64,000 bases of DNA, taken from Methylobacterium sp. AMS5 (GTDB lineage: Bacteria; Pseudomonadota; Alphaproteobacteria; Rhizobiales; Beijerinckiaceae). The notes under the pieces were generated by a model. It was not told the origin of the DNA. It did no database searches and saw only the letters and a program-made list of their open reading frames with translations. The number at the start of each line of letters is the position of its first letter. Position 1 is the first letter of the stretch. The stretch lies in NCBI RefSeq assembly GCF_001542815.1, contig NZ_CP006992.1, positions 5,371,451 through 5,435,450 of the forward strand. Reading direction: 5' to 3'. Both the position numbers and the translations under genes were made by a program. Below are positions 64,000 through 64,000 of the stretch, piece by piece.

Positions 64000-64000
64000 C

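Overview
This window looks like chromosomal DNA from a GC-rich alphaproteobacterium of the order Hyphomicrobiales, most likely Methylobacterium/Methylorubrum. The reasons are very high GC with GC-ending codons, RopB/Omp25-type beta-barrel porins, a pal-cpoB-tilS-ftsH-glmM order, an EcfG-type sigma factor, many PAS/GAF sensors with HisKA_2-type signalling, and a family of short palindromic intergenic repeats. The genus is an inference from gene content; no database search was made.

Layout. 1-8.3 kb: end of a MotB/OmpA-like protein, a CAP-domain lipoprotein, a large DUF3772/MscS mechanosensitive channel, an HNH protein and three porin-like genes. 8.5-15.8 kb (minus strand): pal, cpoB, tilS, ftsH, a TauE/SafE exporter and glmM, an envelope and quality-control block lacking tolQRAB. 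16-19.3 kb: a divergent Hpt/response-regulator pair and a divergent WcbI/GSCFA pair. 19.5-22.9 kb: hemC, tRNA-Lys(CTT), a KOW-only protein and an RTX calcium-binding protein, with palindromic repeats. 23.4-32 kb: a gamma-glutamyltransferase, a polysaccharide-deacetylase-fold hydrolase, a branched-chain-type ABC importer whose permease and both ATPases are fused into one 823-residue protein, LivH, LivK, an NTF2-like protein and a GntR regulator. This looks like an uptake and hydrolysis module for an amide or amino-acid-like compound.

32.3-35.7 kb is a small accessory patch bounded by two complete IS5-family elements, each with inverted repeats and target duplications. 36-41.3 kb: a PAS-HTH regulator, an MFS transporter, a YciE/DUF892 ferritin-like protein and SelO. 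42-45.6 kb: ilvB, preceded by a well-formed transcription attenuator with a 16-residue leader peptide carrying consecutive Val-Leu-Ile-Val-Val codons, then an antiparallel methyltransferase, then ilvN. 45.6-49.2 kb: a glutathione transferase, an N-acetylglutaminylglutamine-amide-synthase-like amidotransferase and a second class-II glutamine amidotransferase.

49.3-60.1 kb is a signalling region: an EcfG-like sigma factor with a possibly NepR-like N-terminal extension, a receiver-HisKA_2 kinase, a single-domain response regulator, an MHYT-PAS histidine kinase, a Crp/Fnr regulator, a GAF-PAS-PAS-receiver-LuxR protein and a small PAS protein. 60.2-62.5 kb: an orphan TAXI-type TRAP binding protein with a secreted partner. 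The window ends with tRNA-Thr(GGT) and rpsT with its terminator; in many Hyphomicrobiales rpsT lies beside dnaA, so the replication origin may be just beyond the right edge.

The most noteworthy items are the ilvBN attenuator, the triple LivM-LivG-LivF fusion with a degenerate first ABC signature, the NepR-like extension on the sigma factor, and the 79-bp palindromic repeat family.
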